The notes: a model not told the origin generated them from the sequence alone. 64,000 nt of DNA from Vicugna pacos (GCF_048564905.1 NW_027328721.1:38770870-38834869), one strand, 5' to 3'. Counted from the stretch's first letter, positions 10,968-24,389 are shown. Translations and numbers: made by a program.

Positions 10968-12914
10968 CGAACAGGGAACACTTGTGACTGAAGAGAGCTG
11001 CTTGGAGTTGTCTCTCGAGCTCCCCCACTCGCTGACAATGGTTCCGGAATCCTGAGCGTGGGGAGGTTCCACCAACGGTCGGCAGCGCGTGGGTTCTAAC
11101 GGAATGCCTAAGCTCGTCTCCCCTGAGATTTTTCCTAATGTCTTTGTCCCAGGGAATGCTAGGGGGTTTTGCAGGATATCCCAGTGACAGAGGCTGCCTC
11201 CCCATGGACAGGGAAGCTATTTCTCGGACTTCCCCGAACAGGGAACACCTGTGACTGAAGGGAGCTGCGTGGAGTTGTCTCTCGAGCTGCTCCACGCACT
11301 GACAATGTTTCTGGAATCCTGAGCGTGGGGAGGTTCCACCAACGGTCGGCAGCGCGTTGGTTCTAACGGAATGCCTAAGCTCGTCTCCCCTGAGGGTTTT
11401 CCTTATGTCTCTGTGCGAGGGAATGCTAGGGGTGTTTGCAGGATATCCCAGTGACAGAGGCTGCCTCCCCAAGTTCAGGGAAAGTATTTCTCGGACTTCC
11501 CCGAACAGGGAACACCTGTGACTGAAGAGAGCTGCGTGGAGATGTCTCTCGTGCTCCCCCACGCACTTACAATTGTTCCGGAACACTGAGTGTGGGGAGG
11601 TTCCACCAACGGTCGGCAGCGCGTGGGTTCTAACGGAATGCCTAAGCTCGTCTCCCCTGAGTGTTTTCCTAGTGTCTCTGTGCCAGGGAATGCTAGGGGG
11701 TTTGCAGGATATCCCAGTGACAGAGGCTGCCTCCCCAAGGTCAGGGAAGTTATTTCTCGGACTTCCACGGACAGGGAACACCTGTGATTGAAGAGAGCTG
11801 CGTGGAGCTGTCTCTCGATCTCCCCTACGCACTGACAATGGTTCTGGAATCCTGAGCGTGGGGAGGTTCCACCAACGGTCGGCAGCGCGTGGGTTCTAAC
11901 GGAATGCCTAAGCTCGTCTCCCCTGAGGGTTTTCCAAATGTCTCTGTGCCAGGGAATGATAGGGGGTTTTGCAGGATATACCAGTGACTGAATCTTCCTC
12001 CCCAGGTCAGGGAAGTTGTTTCTCGGACTTCCCCGAACAGGGAACACCTGTGACTGAAGAGATCTTCGTGGAATTGTCTCTCGAGGTCCCCCACGCAATG
12101 ACAATGTTTCCGGAATCCTGAGCGTGGGGAGGTTCCACCAACGGTCCACAGCGCGTGAGTTCTAACGGAATGCATAAGCTCGTCTCCCCTGAGTGTTTTC
12201 CTAATGTCTCTGTGCCAGGGAATGCTAGGGGGGTTTGCAGGATATCCCAGTGACAGAGGATGCCTCCCCAAGGTCAGGGATGTTGTTTCTCGGACTTCCC
12301 CGAACAGGGAACACCTGTGGCTGAAGAGAGCTGTGTGGAGTTGTCTCTCGAGTTCCCACAGGCACTGACAATGGTTCCGGAATCCTGAGCGTGGGGAGGT
12401 TCCACCAACGGTTGGCAGCGCGTGGGTTCTAACGGAATGCCTAAGCTCGTCTCCCCTGAGGGTTTTCCTAATGTCTCTGTGCCAGGGAATGCTAGGGGTT
12501 TTTGCAGGATATCCCAGTGACAGAGGCTGCTTCCCCAAGGTCAGGGAAGTTATTTCACGGACTTCCCCGAACAGGGAACACCTGTGACTGAAGAGAGCTG
12601 CGTGGAGTTCTCTCTCGAGCTCCCCCACGCACTGACAATGTTTCCGGAATCCTGAGCGTGGGGAGGTTCCACCAACGGTCGGCAGCGCGTGGGTTCTAAC
12701 GGAAAGCCTAAGCTCGTCTCCCCTGAGGATTTTCCTAATGTCTCTGTGCCAGGGAATGCTAGGTGTGATTGTAGGACATCCCAGTGACCGAGGGTGCCTC
12801 CCCAAGTTTAGGGATGGTATTTCTCGGACTTCCCCGAACAGGGAACACCTGTGACTGAAGAGAGCTGCGTGGAGTTGTCTCTCGAGCTCCCCCACGCACT
12901 AACAATGGTTCCGC
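10968..12914 (+). repeat. Ordinary monomers approaching the T-to-A transition
   Basis: About seven monomers. The stretch at 11950-12003 (GATATACCAGTGACTGAATC then CTCCCCAGGTCAGGG, with a short deletion) corresponds to 1845-1870, linking positions about 10.1 kb apart. The first A-type monomer (AACGGAAAGCC) of the main series appears near 12703. I see nothing but satellite. Confidence 0.8.
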
Positions 12915-13980
12915 AATCCTGAGAGTGGGGAGGTACCACCAACGGTCGGCAACGCGTGGGTTCTAACGGAATGCCTATGCTCGTTTCCCCTGAGGATTTT
13001 CCTAATGTCTCTGTGCCAGGGAATGCTAGGGGTGATTGCACGATATCCCAGTGACCGAGTCTGCCTCCCCAAGCTCAGGGAATTTATTTCTCGGACTTCC
13101 CCGAACAGGGAACACCTGTGACTGAAGAGAGCTGCGTGGAGTTGTCTCTCGAGCTCCCCCACGCACTGATAATGGTTCCGGAATCCTGAGCGTGGGGAGG
13201 TTCCCCCAACGGTCGGCAGCGCGTGGGTTCTAACGGAAAGCCTAAGCTCGTCTCCCCTGAGGGTTTTCCTAATGTCTCTGTGCCAGGGAATGCTAGGGGG
13301 TTTTGCAGGATATCCCAGTGACCGAGGCTGCCTCCCCAAGGTTAGGGATGTTATTTCTCGGACTTCCCCGAACAGGGAACACCTGTGACTGAAGAGAGCT
13401 GCGTGGAGTTGTCTCTCGAGCTCCCCCACGCACTGACAATGTTTCCGGATTCCTGAGAGTGGGGAGGTACCACCTACGGTCGGCAACGCGTGGGTTCTAA
13501 CGGAATGCCTAAGCTCGTTTCCCCTGAGGTTTTTCCTAATGTCTCTGTGCCAGGGAATGCTAGGGGTGATTGCACGATATCCCAGTGACCGAGTCTGCTT
13601 CCCCAAGCTCAGGGAAATTATATCTCGGACTTCCCCGGACAGGGAACACCTGTGACTGAAGAGAGCTGCGTGGAGTTGTCTCTCGAGCTCCCCCACGCAC
13701 TGACAATGGTTCCGGAATCCTGAGCGTGGGGAGGTTCCAACAACGGTCGGCAGCGCGTGGGTTCTAACGGAAAGCCTAAGCTCGTCTCCCCTGAGTGTTT
13801 TCCTAATGTCTCTGTGCCAGGGAATGCTAGGGGGGTTTGCAGGATATCCCAGTGACAGAGGCTGCCTCCCCAAGGTCAGGGAAGGTATTTCTCGGACTTC
13901 CCCGAACAGGGAACACCTGTGACTGAAGAGAGCTGCGTGGATTTGTCTCTCGAGCTCCCCCACGCACTGACAATGGTTCC
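12915..13980 (+). repeat. Alternating dimer (534 bp) at the subfamily transition
   Basis: Two kinds of monomer alternate. One is T-type with GAGAGTGGGGAGGTACCACC, GGCAACGCGTGGG, CTCGTTTCCCC and GATTGCACGATATCC (from 13034 and 13568, 534 bp apart). The other is A-type with the normal GGTTCC context. Two dimer units are visible. This is where the T-type left domain gives way to the A-type centre. Confidence 0.75.
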
Positions 13981-16900
13981 GGAATCCTGAGCGTGCGGAG
14001 TTTCCCCCAACGGTCGGCAGCGCGTCGGTTCTAACGGAAAGCCTAATCTCGTCTCCGCTGAGGGTTTTCCTAATGTCTCTGTGCCAGGGAATGCTAGGGG
14101 GGTTTGCAGGATATCCCAATGACCGAGGCTGCCTCCCCAACATCAGGGAAGTTATTTCTCGGACTTCCCCGAACAGGGAACTCCTGTGACTGAAGAGAGC
14201 TGCGTGGAGTTGTCTCTCGAGATCCCCCACGCACTGACAATGTTTCCGGAATCCTGAGCGTGGGGAGGTTCCACCAACGGTCGGCAGAGCGTGGGTTCTA
14301 ACGGAAAGCCTAAGCTCGTCTCCCCTGAGTGTATTCCTAATATCACAGTGCCAGGGAATGCTAGGCGGGTTTGCAGGTTATCCCAGTGACAGAGGCTGCC
14401 TCCCCAAGGTCAGGGAATTTTTTCTCGGACTTCCCCGAACAGGGAACACCTGTGACTGAAGAGAGCTGCGTGGAGTTGTCTCTCGAGCTCCCCCACGCAC
14501 TGAATGTTTCCGGAATCCTGAGAGTGGGGAGGTTCCACCAACGTTCGGCAGCGCGTGGGTTCTAACGAAATGCCTAAGCTCGTCTCCCCTGAGTTTTTTC
14601 CTAATGTCTCTGTGCCAGGGAATGCTAGGGTGGTTTGCAGGTTATCCCAGTGACAGAGGCTGCCTCCCCAACATCAGGGAAGGTATTTATCGGACTTCTC
14701 CGTACAGGGAACACCTGTGACTGAAGAGAGCTGTGTGGAGTTGTCTCTCGAGCTCCCCCACGCACTGACAATTGTTCCGGAATACTGAGGGTGGGGAGGT
14801 TCCACCAACGGTCGGCAGCGCGTGGGTTCTAACGGAAAGCCTAAGCTCGTCTCCCCTGAGGATTTTCCTAATGTCTCTGTGCCAGGGAATGCTAGGGGGG
14901 TTTGCAGGATATCCCAGTGACAGAGGCTGCCTCCCCAAGTTCAGGGAAGGTATTTCTCGGACTTCCCCGAACAGGGAACACCTGTGACTGAAGAGAGCTG
15001 CGTGGAGTTGTCTCTCGAGATCCCCCACGCACTGACAATGGTTCTGGAATCCTGAGCGTGGGGAGGTTCCACCAACGGTCGGCAGCGCGTGGGTTCTAAT
15101 GGAAAGCCTAAGCTCGTCTCCCCTGAGTGTTTTCCTAATGTCTCTGTGCCAGAGAATGCTAGGGGGTTTGCAGGATATCCCAGTGACAGAGACAGCCTCC
15201 CCAAGGTCAGGGAAGTTATTTCTCGGACTTCCCCGAAAAGGGAACACCTGTGACTGAAGAGAGCTGCGTGGAGTTGTCTCTCGAACTCCCCCACGCACTG
15301 ACAATGGTACCAGAATCCTGAGCGTGGGGAGGTTCCAACAACGGTCGGCAGCGCATGGGTTCTAACGGAAAGTTTAAGCTCGTCTCCCCTGAGGGTTTTC
15401 CTAATGTCTCTGTACCAGGGAATCCTATGGGGTTTTGCAGGATATCCCAGTGACAGAGGCTGCCTCCCCAAGGTCAGGGAAGCTGTTTCTCGGACTTCCC
15501 CGAACAGGGAACACCTGTGAGTGAAGAGAGCTGCGTGGAATTGTCTCTCGCGCTCCCCCACGCACTGACAATGTTTCCGGAATCCTGAGCGTGGGGAGGT
15601 TCTACCAACGGTCGTCAGCGCGAGGGTTCTAACGGAAAGCCTAAGCTCGTCTCCCCTGAGGGATTTCCTAATATCTCTTTGCCAGGGAATGCTAGGTTGA
15701 TTGCAGGATATCCCAGTGACAGATGCTGCCTCCCCAAGATCAGGGAAGGTATTTCTCGGACTTCCCCGAACAGGGAAAAACTGTGACTGAAGAGAGGTGC
15801 GTGGAGTTGTCTCTCGAGCTAGCCCACGCACTGAAAATGGTTCCGGAATCCTGAGCGTGGGGAGGTTCCACCAACGGTCGGCAGCGCGTGGGTTCTAACG
15901 GAAAGCCTAAGCTCGTCTCCCCTGAGGCTTTTCCTAATATCTCTGTGCCAGGGAATGCTAGGTTGATTGCAGGATATCCCAGTGACAGAGGCTGCCTCCC
16001 CAAGTTCAGGGAAGGTATTTCTCGGACTTCCCCGAACAGGGAACACCTGTGACTGAAGAGAGCTGCGTGGAGTTGTCTCTCGAGCAACCCCACGCACTGA
16101 CAATGGTTCCGGAATCCTGAGCGTGGGGAGGTTCCACCAACGGTCGGCAGCGCGTGGGTTCTAACGGAAGCCTAAGCTCGTCTCCCCTGAGGGTTTTCCT
16201 AATGTCTCGGTGCCAGGGAATTCTAGGGGGGATTGCAGGATATCCCAGTGACAGAGGCTGCTTCCCCAAGATCAGGGAAGGTATTTTCGGACTTCCCCGT
16301 ACAGGGAACACCTGTGACTGAAGAGAGCTGCGTGGAGTTGTCTATCGAGCTCCCCCACGCACTGACAATGTTTCCGGAATCCTGAGCGTGGGGAGGTTCC
16401 ACCAATGGTCGGCAGCGCGTGTGTTCTAACGGAAAGCCTAAGCTCGTCTCCCCTGAGGGTTTTCCTAATATCTCTGTACCAGGGAATGCTAGGGGGATTG
16501 CCGGATATCCCTGTGAAGAGGCTGCCTCCTCAAGGTCAGTGAAGATATTTCTCGGACTTCCCCGAACAGGGAACACTTGTGACTGAAGAGAGCTGCGTGG
16601 AGTTGTCTCTCGAGCTCACCCACGCACTGACAATGGTTCCGGAATCTTGAGCTTGAGGAGGTTCCACCAACTGTCGGAAGCGCGTGGGTTCTAACGGAAA
16701 GCCTAAGCTCGTCTCCCCTGAGGGTTTTCCTTATGTCTCTGTGCCAGGGAATGCTAGGGGGTTTGCAGGATATCCCAGTTACTTAGGCTACCTCCCCAAA
16801 GGTCAGGGAAGGTTTTTCTCAGACTTCCCCGAACAGGGAACACCTGTGACTGAAGAGAGCTGCGTGGAGTTGTCTCTCGAGCTCCCCCACGCACTGACAA

Positions 16901-19900
16901 TGGTTACGGAATCCTGAGAGTGGGGAGGTTCCACCAACGGTCGGCAGCGCTTTGGTTTTAACGGAAAGCCTAAGCTCGACTCCCCTGAGGGTTTTCCTAA
17001 TGTTTCTGTGCCAGGGAATGCTAGGGGGGTTTGCAGGATATCCCAGTGACAGAGGCTGCCACCCCAAGGTCAGGGAAGGTATTTCTCGGACTTCCCCGAA
17101 CAGGGAACACCTGTGACTGAAGAGAGCTGCGTGGAGTTGTCTCTCGAGCTCCCCCACGCACTGACAATGGTTCCGGAATCCTGAGTGTGGGTAGGTTCCA
17201 CCAAAGGTCGGCAGCGCGTGGGTTCTAACGGAAAGCCTAAGCTCGTCTCCCCTGAGGGTTTTCCTAATATCTCTGTGCCAGCGAATGCTAGGGGGGTTTG
17301 CAGGATATCCCAGTGACAGAGGCTGCCTCCCCAAGGTCAGGGAAGGTATTTCTCGGACTTCCCCGAACAGGGAACAGCTGTGACTGCAGAGAGCTGCGTG
17401 GATTTGTCTCTCGATCTCCCCCACGCACTGACAATGTTTCCGGAATCCTGAGCGTGTGGAGGTTCCACCAACGGTCGGCAGCGCGTGGGTTCTAACGGAA
17501 AGCCTAAGCTCGTCTCCCCTGAGGGTTTTCCTAATGCCTCTGTGCCATGGAATGCTAGGGGGGTTTACAGGATATCCCAGTGACAGAGGCTGCCTCCCCA
17601 AAGTCAGGGAAGGTATTTCTCGGAATTCCCCGAACAGGGAACAGCTGTGACTGAAGAGAGCTGCGTGGATTTGTCTCTCGAGCTCCCCACGCACTGACAA
17701 TGGTTCCGGAATCCTGAGCGTGGGGAGGTTCCACCAACGGTCGACAGCGCGTGGGTTCTAACATAATGCCTAAGCTCGACTCCCCTGAGAGTTTTCCTAA
17801 TATCTCTGTGCCAGGGAATGCTAGGAGGGTTTGCAGGATATCCCAGTGACAGACGCTGCCTCCCCAAGTTCAGGGAAGGTATTTCTCGGACTTCCCCGAA
17901 CAGGGAACACCTGTGACTGAAGAGAGCTGCGTGGAGTTTTCTCTCGAGCTCCCCCACGCACTGACAATGGTTCCGGAATACTGAGCGTGGGGAGGTTCCA
18001 CCAACGGTCGGCAGCGCGTGGGTTCTAACGGAAAGACTAAGCTCGTCTCCCCTGAGGGTTTTCATAATATCTCGGTGCCAGGGAATGCTAGGGGTGTTTG
18101 CAGGATATCCCAGTGACAGAGTCTGCCTCCCCAAGGTCAGGGAAGGTATTTCTCGGACTTCCCCGAACAGGGAACTCCTGTGACTGAAGAGAGCTGCATG
18201 GATTTGTCTCTCGAGCTCCCCCACGCACTGACAATGGTTCCGGAATCCTGAGCGTGGGGAGGTTCCACCAACGGTCGTCAGCGCGTGGGTCTAACGGAAA
18301 GCCTAAGCTCGTCTCCCCTGAGGGTTTTCCTAATATGTCGGTGCAAGGGAATGCTAGGGGGGTTTGCAGGATATCCCAGTGACAGAGGATTCCTCCACAA
18401 GGTCAGGGAAGTTATTTCTCGGACTTCCCCGAACAGGGAACACCTGTGACTGAAGAGAGCTGCGTGGAGTTGTCTCTCGAGCTCACCCACGCACTGACAA
18501 TGGTTCCGGAATCCTGAGCGTGGGGAGGTTCCACCAACGGTCGGCAGCGCGTGGGTTCTAACGGAAAGCCTAAGCTCGTCTCCCCTGAGGGTTTTCCTAA
18601 TTTCTCTGTGCCAGGGAATGCTAGGTTGATTGCAGGATATCCCAGTGACAGAGGCTGCCTCCCCAAGTTCAGGGAAGTTATTTCTCGGACTTCCCCGGAC
18701 AGGGAACACCTGTAACTGAAGAGAGCTGCGTGGAGTTGTCTCTCGAGCTCCCCCACGCACTAACAATGGTTCGGGAATCCTGAGCGTGGGGAGGTTCCAC
18801 CAACGGTCGGCACGCGTGGATTCTAACGGAAAGCTTAAGCTCGTCTCCCCTGAGGGTTTTCCTAATTTCTCTGTGCCAGAGAATGCTAGCGGGGTTTGCA
18901 GGAAATCCCAGAGACAGGGGCTGCCTCCACAAGGTCAGGGAAGGTATTTCTCGGTCTTCCCCGAACAGGGAACACCTGTGACTGAAGAGAGCTGCGTGGA
19001 GTTGTCTCTCGAGCTCCCCCACGCACTGACAATGGTTCTGGAATCCTGAGCGTGGGGAGGTTCCACCAACGGTCGGCAGCGCGTGGGTTCTAACGGAAAG
19101 CCTAAGCTCGTCTACCCTGAGTGTTTTCCTAATGTCTCTGTGCCAGGGAATGCTAGGGGGGTTTGCAGGATATCCCAGTGACAGAGGCTGCCTCCCCAAG
19201 GTCAGGAAAGGTATTTCTCGGACTTCCCCGAACAGGGAACACCTGTGACTGAAGAGAGCTGCGTGGAGTTGTCTCTCGTGCTCCCCCACGCACTGAAAAT
19301 GGTTCCGGAATGCTGAGCGTGGGGAGGTTCCACCAACGGTCGGCAGCGCATGGGTTCAAACGGAAAGCCTAAGCTCGTCTCCCCTGAGGGTTTTCCTAAT
19401 GTCTCTGGGCCAGGGAATGCTAGGGAGGTGTGCAGGATATCCCAGTGACAGAGGCTGCCTCCCCAACGTCAGGGAAGGTATTTCTAGGACTTCACCGAAG
19501 AGGGAACACCTGTGACTGAAGAGAGCTGCGTGGAGTTGTCTCTCGAGTTCCCCCACGCACTGAAAATGTTTCCGGAATCCTGAACGTGGGGAGGTTCCAC
19601 CAACGGTCGGCAGCGCGTGGGTACTAACGGAAAGCCTATGCTCGTCTCCCCTGAGGTTTTCCTAATGTCTCTGTGCCAGGGAATTCTAGGGGGGTTTGCA
19701 GGGTATCCCAGTGACAGAGGCAGCATCCCCAAGGTCAGGGAAGTTTTTTCTCGAACTTCCCCGAACAGGGAACACCTGTGACTGAAGAGAGCTTCGTGGA
19801 GATGTCTCTCGATCTCCCCCACGCACTGACAATTTTTCCGGAATCCTGAGCGTAGGGAGTTTCCACCAACGGTCGGCAGCGCGTGGGTTCTAACGGAAAG

Positions 19901-20913
19901 CCTAAGTTCGTCTCCCCTGAGGGTTTTCCTAATTTCTCTGTGCCAGGGAATGCTAGGGGGTTTTGCAGGGTATCCCAGTGACAGAGGCTGCCTCCCCAAG
20001 GTCAGGGAACGTATTTCTCGGACTTCCCCGAACAGGGAACACCTGTGACTGAAGAGAGCTGCGTGGAGTTGTCTCTCGAGCTCCCCCACGCACTGACAAT
20101 GGTTCCGGAATCCTGAGCGTGGGGAGGTTCCACCAACGGTCGGCTGCGTGGGTTCTAACGGAAAGCCTAAGCTCGACTCCCCTGAGGGTTTTCCTAATGT
20201 CTCTGTGCCAGGGAATGCTAGGGGGTTTGCAGGATATCCCAGTGACAGAGGCTGCCTCCCCAAGATCAGGGAATTTATTCTTGGACTTCCCCGAACAGGG
20301 AACACCTGTGACTGAAGAGAGCTGTGTGGTGTTGTCTCTCGAGCTTCCCCACGCACTGACAATGGTTCCAGAATCCTGAGCGTGGGGAGGTTCCACCAAC
20401 GGTCGGCAGCGCGTGGGTTCTAACGGAAAGCCTAAGCTCGTCTCCCCTGAGGATTTTCCTAATGTCTCTGTGCCAGGGAATGCTAGGGGGGTTTGCAGGA
20501 TATCCCAGTGACAGAGGCTGCCTCCCCAAGGTCAGGGAAGTTATTTCTCGGACTTCCCCGAACAGGGAACACCTGTGACTGAAGAGAGCTGCGTGGAGTT
20601 GTCTCTCGAGCTCCCTCACGCACTGACAATGGTTCCGGAATCCTGAGCGTGGGGAGGTTCCACCAACGGTCGGCAGGGCGTGGGTTCTAACGGAATGCCT
20701 AAGCTCGTCTACCCTGAGCGTTTTCCTAATGTCTCTATGCCAGGGAATGCTAGGGGGTATTGCAGGATATCCCAGTGACAGAGACTGCCTCCCCAAGTTC
20801 AGGGAAGATTTTTCTCGGACTTCCACGAACAGGGAACACCTGTGACTGAAGAGAGCTGCGTGGCGTTGTCTCTCGAGATCCCCCACGCACTGACAATGGT
20901 TCCGGAATCATGA
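13981..20913 (+). repeat. A-type monomers, largely without long-range multimer structure
   Basis: About 26 monomers, nearly all with AACGGAAAGCC. Locally related neighbours exist (see 15660-16100), but no multi-monomer block is repeated with high identity. Several small indels break the 267-bp register: a 2-bp loss near 14499, 1 bp near 16168, 2 bp near 16276 and 3 bp near 20146. This looks like a stretch that has not taken part in recent block amplification. Confidence 0.75.
15660..16100 (+). repeat. Adjacent related monomers sharing the AGGTTGATTGCAGG variant
   Basis: CTAGGTTGATTGCAGGATATCC occurs at 15690 and 15957, one monomer apart, both preceded by CCTAATATCTC. A third occurrence is near 18630. 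Following monomers carry GGGGGATTGC forms (16227, 16493), so GATTGC variants cluster here. A local single-monomer duplication is the simplest reading. Confidence 0.65.
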
Positions 20914-21470
20914 GCGTGGGGAGGTTCCACCAACGGTCGGCAGGGCGTGGGTTCTAACGGAAAGCCTAAGCTCGTCTCCCCTGAGGGTTTTCCTAATGTC
21001 TCTGTGCCAGGGAATGCTAGGGGGGTTTGCAGGATATCCCAGTGACAGAGGCTGCCTCCCCAAGGTCAGGGAAGATATTTCTCGGACTTCCCTGTACAGG
21101 GAACACCTGTGACTGAAGAGAGCTGCGTGGAGTTGTCTCTCGAAATCCCCCACGCACAGACAATGGTTCCGGAATCCTGAGCGTGGGGAGGTTCCACCAA
21201 CGTTCGGCAGCGCGTGTGTTCTAACGGAAAGCCTAAGCTCGTCTCCCCTAAGGTTTTTCCTAATGTCTCTGTGCCAGGGAATGCTAGGGGTGTTTGCAGG
21301 ATATCCCAGTGACAGAGGCTGCCTCCCCAAGGTCAGGGAAGTTCTTTCTCGGACTTCCCCGAACAGGGAACACCTGTGACTGAAGAGAGCTGCGTGGAGT
21401 TGTCTCTCGAGCTCCCCCACACACTGACAATGTTTCCGGAATCCTGAGCGTGGGGAGGTTAAAACTACGG
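20914..21470 (+). repeat. Segment recurring at 24117-24660 (3203-bp offset)
   Basis: Two monomers with GGCAGGGCGTGGG, GACTTCCCTGTACAGGG (21086 here, 24289 in the partner) and CTCTCGAAATCCCCC recur 12 monomers later minus 1 bp. In the partner they are followed by the GATGGTTTTCG monomer, while here they run directly into the GTTAAAAC trimer. One extra monomer was therefore gained or lost between the copies. Confidence 0.75.
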
Positions 21471-22690
21471 TCGGCAGCGCGTGGGTTCTAACGGAAAGCC
21501 TAAGCTCGTCTCCCCTGAGGGATTTCCTAATGTCTCTGTTCCAGGGAATTTTAGGGAGTTTTGCAGGAAATCCCAGTGACAGAGGCTGACTCCCCAAGGT
21601 CAGGGAAGGTATTTCTCGGACTTCCTCAAACAGGGAGCACCTGTGACTGAAGAGAGCTGCGTGGAGTTGTCTCTCGAGCTCCCTCACGCCCTGACAATGG
21701 TTCCGGAATGCTGAGCGTGGGGAGGTTCCACCAACGGTCGGCAGCGCGTGGGTTCTAACGGAAAGTCTAAGTTCGTCTCCCCTGAGTGTTTTCCTAATTT
21801 CTCAGTGCCAGGGAATGCTAGGGGGGTATGCAGGATATCCCAGTGACAGAGGCTGCCTCCCCAAGGTCAGGGAATGTTATTCTCGGACTTCCCCGTACAG
21901 GGAACACCTGTGACTGAAGAGAGCTGCGTGGAGTTGTCTCTCGAGCTCCCCCACGCACTGACAATTGTTCCGGAATCCTGAGCGTGGGGAGGTTCCACCA
22001 ACGGTAGGCAGCGCGTGGGTTCTAACGGAAAGCCTAAGCTCGTCTCCCCTAAGGGTTTTCCTAATGTCTCTGTGCCAGGGAATGCTAGGGGTGTTTGCAG
22101 GATATCCCAGTGACAGAGGCTGCCTCCCCAAGGTCAGGGAAGTTCTTTCTCGGACTTCCCCGAACAGGGAACACCTGTGACTGAAGAGAGCTGCGTGGAG
22201 TTGTCTCTCGAGCTCCCCCACGCACTGACAATGTTTCCGGAATCCTGAGCGTGGGGAGGTTAAAACAACGGTCGGCAGCGCGTGGGTTCTAACGGAAAGC
22301 CTAAGCTCGTCTCCCCTGAGGGATTTCCTAATGTCTCTGTTCCAGGGAATTTTAGGGAGTTTTGCAGGAAATCCCAGTGACAGAGGCTGACTCCCCAAGG
22401 TCAGGGAAGGTATTTCTCGGACTTCCTCAAACAGGGAGCACCTGTGACTGAAGAGAGCTGCGTGGAGTTGTCTCTCGAGCTACCTCACGCACTGACATTG
22501 GTCCCGGAATGCTGAGCGTGGGGAGGTTCCACCAACGGTCGGCAGCGCGTGGGTTCTAACGGAAAGTCTAAGTTCGTCTCCCCTGAGTGTTTTCCTAATT
22601 TCTCAGTGCCAGGGAATGCTAGGGGGGTTTGCAGGATATCCCAGTGACAGAGGCTGCCTCCCCAAGGTCAGGGAATGTTTTTCTCGGACT
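21190..22690 (+). repeat. Trimer higher-order repeat (801 bp), about 1.9 copies
   Basis: The copies lie at about 21190-21990 and 21991-22690. The trimer is marked by CTCCCCTAAGG, GGGAAGTTCTTTCTCGG, the unique GGGGAGGTTAAAAC (21461 and 22262 for AAAAC), CCAGGGAATTTTAGGGAG, GGCTGACTCCCC, CTTCCTCAAACAGGGAGCACC, and GGAATGCTGAGCGTGG with AAAGTCTAAGTTCG. The copies differ at about a dozen positions. The same trimer haplotype returns at 24660-25365 and 25728-26195. Confidence 0.85.
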
Positions 22691-23260
22691 TCCCCGAACA
22701 AGGAACACCTGTGACTGAAGAGAGATGCGTGGAGTTGTCTCTCGAGCTCCCCCACGCACTGACAATGCATCCGGAATCCTGAGCGTGGGGAGGTTCCAAC
22801 AACGGTCGGCAGCGCGTGGGTTCAAACGGAAAGACTAAGCTCGACTCCCCTGAGTGTTTTCCTAATATCTCTGTGCCATGGAATGCTAGGGCTGTTTGCA
22901 GGATATCCCAGTGCCAGAGGCTGCCTCCCCAAAGTCAGGGAAAGTATTTCTCGGACTTCCCCGAACAGGGAACACCTGTGACTGAAGAGAGCTGCGTGGA
23001 GTTGTCTCTCGAGCTCCCCCACGCACTGACAATGGTTCCGGAATCCTGAGCGTGGGGAGGTTCCACCAACGGTCGGCAGCGCGTGGGTTCTAACGGAAAG
23101 CCTAAGCTCGTCTCCCCTGAGTGTTTTCCTAATATCTCTGTGCCAGGGAATGCAAGGGGTTGTGGCAGGATATCCCAGTGACAGAGGCTGCCTCCCCAAT
23201 GTCAGGGAAGGTATTTCTCGGACTTCCCCGAACAGGGAACACATGTGACTGAAGAGAGCT

Positions 23261-24115
23261 GTGTGGAGTTGTCTCTCGAGATCCCCCACGTACTGACATT
23301 GGTTCTGGAATCCTGAGCTTGGGGAGGTTCCACCAACGGTCGGCAGCGCGTGGGTTCTAACGGAAAGCCTAAGCTCGACTCCAATGAGGGTTTTCCTAAT
23401 GTCTCTGTGCCAGGGAATGCTAGGGGGGTTTGCAGGATATCCCAGTGACAGAGGCTGTCTCCCCAAGCTCAGGGAAGGTATTTCTCGGACTTCCCCGAGC
23501 AGGGAACACCTGTGACTGAAGAGAGCTGCGTGGAGTTTTCTCTCGAGCTCCCCCACGCACTGACAATGGTTCCGGAATCCTGAGAGTGGGGAGGTTCCAC
23601 CAACGGTCGGCAGCGCGTGGGTTCTAACGGAATGCCTAAGCTCGTCTCCCCTGAGGGTTTTCCTAATGTCTCTGTGCCAGGGAATGCTAGGGGGGTTTGC
23701 AGGATATCCCAGTGACAGAGGCTGCCTCCCCAAGGACAGGGAAGGTATTTCTCGGACTTCCCCGAACAGGGAACACCTGTGACTGAAGAGAGCTGCGTGG
23801 AGTTGTCTCTCGAGCTCCCCCACGCACTGACAATGGTTCCGGAATCCTGAGCGTGGGAAGGTTCCACCAACGGTCGGCAGCGCGTGGGTTCTAACGGAAA
23901 GCCTAAGTTCGTCTCCCCTGAGGGTTTTCCTAATGTCTCTGTGCCAGGGAATGCTAGGGGGGTTTGCAGGATATCCCAGTGACAGAGGCTTCCTCCCCAA
24001 CGTCAGGGAAGGTATTCTTGGACTTCCCCGAATAGGGAACACCTGTGACTGAAGAGAGCGGCGTGGAGTTGTCTCTCGAGCTCCCCCACGCACTGACAAT
24101 GGTTCCAGAATCCTG
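23261..24115 (+). repeat. Copy 1 of a 2936-bp duplication
   Basis: The stretch starting at GTGTGGAGTTGTCTCTCGAG (23261) matches 26197-27050, offset 11 monomers minus 1 bp. Shared rare variants are CCCCACGTACTGACATTGG, TTCTGGAATCCTGAGCTTGG, CCAATGAGGG, GGCTGTCTCCCC, CCCCGAGCAGGG, GGACAGGGAAG, GAGCGTGGGAAGG and GGTATTCTTGGAC. Differences are few, including two substitutions in the CCAATGAGGG region. Confidence 0.8.
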
Positions 24116-24389
24116 AGCGTGGGGAGGTTCCACCAACGGTCGGAAGGGCGTGGGTTCTAACGGAAAGCCTAAGCTCGTCTCCCCTGAGGGTTTTCCTAAT
24201 GTCTTTGTGCCAGGGAATGCTAGGGGGGTTTGCAGGATATCCCAGTGACAGAGGCTGCCTCCCCAAGATCAGGGAAGATATTTCTCGGACTTCCCTGTAC
24301 AGGGAACACCTGTGACTGAAGAGAGCTGCGTGGAGTTGTCTCTCGAAATCCCCCACGCACTGACAATGGTTCCGGAATCCTGAGCGTGG

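Larger units (their letters stand above)
1..12650 (+). repeat. Left subfamily domain, T-type monomers
   Basis: Nearly every monomer here carries AACGGAATGCC (T-type) after the GGGTTCTAACGG stretch, whereas the middle of the window carries AACGGAAAGCC. The only clear exceptions are the two adjacent monomers near 3370 and 3637. Monomers also vary more from one another here than in the central domain, and the multimer relationships (801, 1067, 2133 bp) contain more substitutions and small indels. I infer an older or less recently homogenised part of the array. The domain limit is approximate because the change to A-type is gradual. Confidence 0.8.
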
